A stretch of DNA of 6,002 nucleotides from an uncultured Lachnospiraceae bacterium (GTDB lineage Bacteria > Bacillota > Clostridia > Lachnospirales > Lachnospiraceae): the NCBI GenBank assembly GCA_902783095.1, contig CACZPX010000168.1, positions 1 to 6,002 of the forward strand, given 5' to 3'. Position 1 is the stretch's first letter. Each line of letters starts with the position of its first letter. Below are positions 5,901-6,002 of the stretch, piece by piece. Below the pieces are notes generated by a model, which ran no database searches, was not told the origin of the DNA, and saw only the letters and a list, made by a program, of their open reading frames with translations. The position numbers were made by a program, and so were the translations under genes.

Positions 5901-6002
5901 ATCGTCGCCGTAGGCGTCGACCAGCGCGAAAAACGCGGGATCCTCCCCGCCGTATTTCTGTTCAAACAGGGCGTCGATCACGTCGGCCTGCAGGAGCTTC
6001 AG
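2904..6002 (-). CDS. addA: ATP-dependent helicase/nuclease subunit A (AddA), partial, N-terminus beyond right edge
   Basis: AddA is the 3'-5' SF1A helicase and one of two nucleases of AddAB, which resects double-strand breaks to Chi and prepares 3' tails for RecA. The 1,032 visible residues (residue 1 at base 6002) lack roughly the first 190 expected from the Bacillus protein (1,232), including the Q motif and Walker A. Visible helicase motifs are DEFQD (253-257, motif II), GDVKQSIYGFR (283-293, III), NKNFRSRPE (around 322, IV), SIHKSKGLEFP (HKSKG 633-637, V) and YVAMTRARE (Thr711, VI). The RecB-type nuclease domain has GTAYH (His868), Asp964 in GVID, and Asp977 and Lys979 in DYKT; the Asp-Asp-Lys spacing equals that of E. 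coli RecB. The C-terminus LYSFSLGKAIEV is family-typical, so the protein looks intact and active. The family's in-frame coding continues to the window edge, so the GTG at 5981 is an internal Val codon, not a start. addB is expected upstream, off the window. Confidence 0.97.
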   Translation of the reverse strand: MKLLQADVIDALFEQKYGGEDPAFFALVDAYGDDRSDEDLKDQVIALYTYSRSAPDPEQWLTDGVSYVEDGFGDPVVLRYLQEEAKTFAALCAAETPVLQRLKNENSKLTPAIEDDVIMFERLSKIGDPRAFAAAVQSVSFTALPRILNAKKTPTERMTVELRNAIKARVKKTTDRIGRTDVQSIDRIAAKTAAPMRMFAQLAVEFGRAFYAAKLDRNILDFSDVNHLTLKLLRENADIAKELRQRFQEIIIDEFQDINRLQEEILTLLSGDADGRHDRFMVGDVKQSIYGFRMAEPDIFQDKYERFDGDDAAGTRLDLNKNFRSRPEVLDAVNAVFSRVMTPEAGRVDYRNNAMLTAGAQEYTDGGAAYCAELLTIQEDKDTGIDPEMRMIAGRILELTDPMTGLDIWDKEEKRSRKAQFRDVVILSRAANAVAEDYVNALRACGIPAVANRKQGFFAAPEIRLLCDLLRVIDNPRQDIPLMAVLVSPLFRIDEDRLLNLRLDQRQRLPEGTLQGTLYDACLESRDADIEKVLADLARYRQFACGHTIHELISLILEETGYGYYAAALTDGAARQANIDMLLERALDFESTSYSGIFQFNRYIELLKKYEIDFGEAEVVSSQDNVVRILSIHKSKGLEFPIVILAGCSKQYSRQDTRSVILRHPAYGIRADYIDAAENVRYAALARSAMAYFTERRNREEELRVLYVAMTRAREKLILTGKTAQKETDEPETDLFDPDAPLPGWYVFAASTILDVVTKAIGTGNPHIMVRNITMPETEEAEDRRLAELVRERAELESLDPQAVYDPALQERLAALERFAYPFAGATQNRMVYAVSDLKKKGTERTVQIRAEGDESADEAARCGTAYHLMMAKAEPERATEILYLKELLADLIRKGQLEPGIGADMRPELVRAFFAGPLGRRAAAAHAEGRLYREKPFILSLPANGVDATNSPEDTVMVKGVIDCFFLEDDGIVLADYKTDRLDPGQEQVLADRYRMQLVYYADALETAFKQPVKEMVLYSFSLGKAIEVKR

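Noticed and set aside
5979..5981. GTG as the start codon of addA
   Set aside because: Family-like AddA sequence continues in frame to the window edge, and all N-terminal helicase motifs, including Walker A, would be missing if translation began here. It is an internal Val codon.
1..6002. CRISPR array, insertion sequence, prophage, toxin-antitoxin or other defence island
   Set aside because: No direct-repeat/spacer periodicity, transposase, integrase or terminal repeats were seen. Coding space is filled by housekeeping genes and one small unknown. AddAB takes part in DNA degradation and repair but is a core function, not an accessory defence system.

Overview
The window reads as a housekeeping chromosomal region of a GC-rich Firmicute, most likely a Clostridia/Lachnospiraceae-type organism. 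The evidence is the ylxM-ffh pair, an AddAB-type (not RecBCD) exonuclease subunit, purine-rich Shine-Dalgarno sites and a consensus sigma-A promoter. The exact genus cannot be read from the sequence. All five genes lie on the minus strand, so transcription runs from the right edge to the left edge.

Layout in the direction of transcription. First (6002 to 2904) is the C-terminal part, about 84%, of addA, the helicase/nuclease subunit of the AddAB double-strand-break repair enzyme; its N-terminus and Walker A lie beyond the right edge. Its stop codon overlaps by 4 bases (ATGA) the start of a 100-codon gene for a small acidic protein of unknown function (2907 to 2605). After 40 bases comes ugd (2564 to 1386), a complete short-type UDP-glucose 6-dehydrogenase with every catalytic residue present. 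These three genes look like one transcription unit, although an internal promoter for ugd cannot be excluded.

A 139-base gap (1385 to 1247) then separates this unit from the next. It holds a near-perfect sigma-A promoter (TTGACA, 17 bases, TATAGT) and a nested set of inverted repeats. One hairpin followed by a T-rich tract could terminate the ugd transcript and overlaps the -10 box and predicted start of the next unit. That unit is ylxM (1246 to 890) and ffh (890 to the left edge), joined by a one-base TAATG overlap, encoding the putative SRP-associated regulator YlxM and the SRP GTPase Ffh.

No mobile element, CRISPR array, tRNA, rRNA or clearly novel multi-gene system is visible. The points that deserve a second look are the compact terminator/promoter junction, the uncharacterised protein coupled to addA, and ugd inserted between a DNA-repair gene and the SRP genes. 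About 95% of the window is coding on the minus strand, and no stretch of more than 300 bases lacks a gene.
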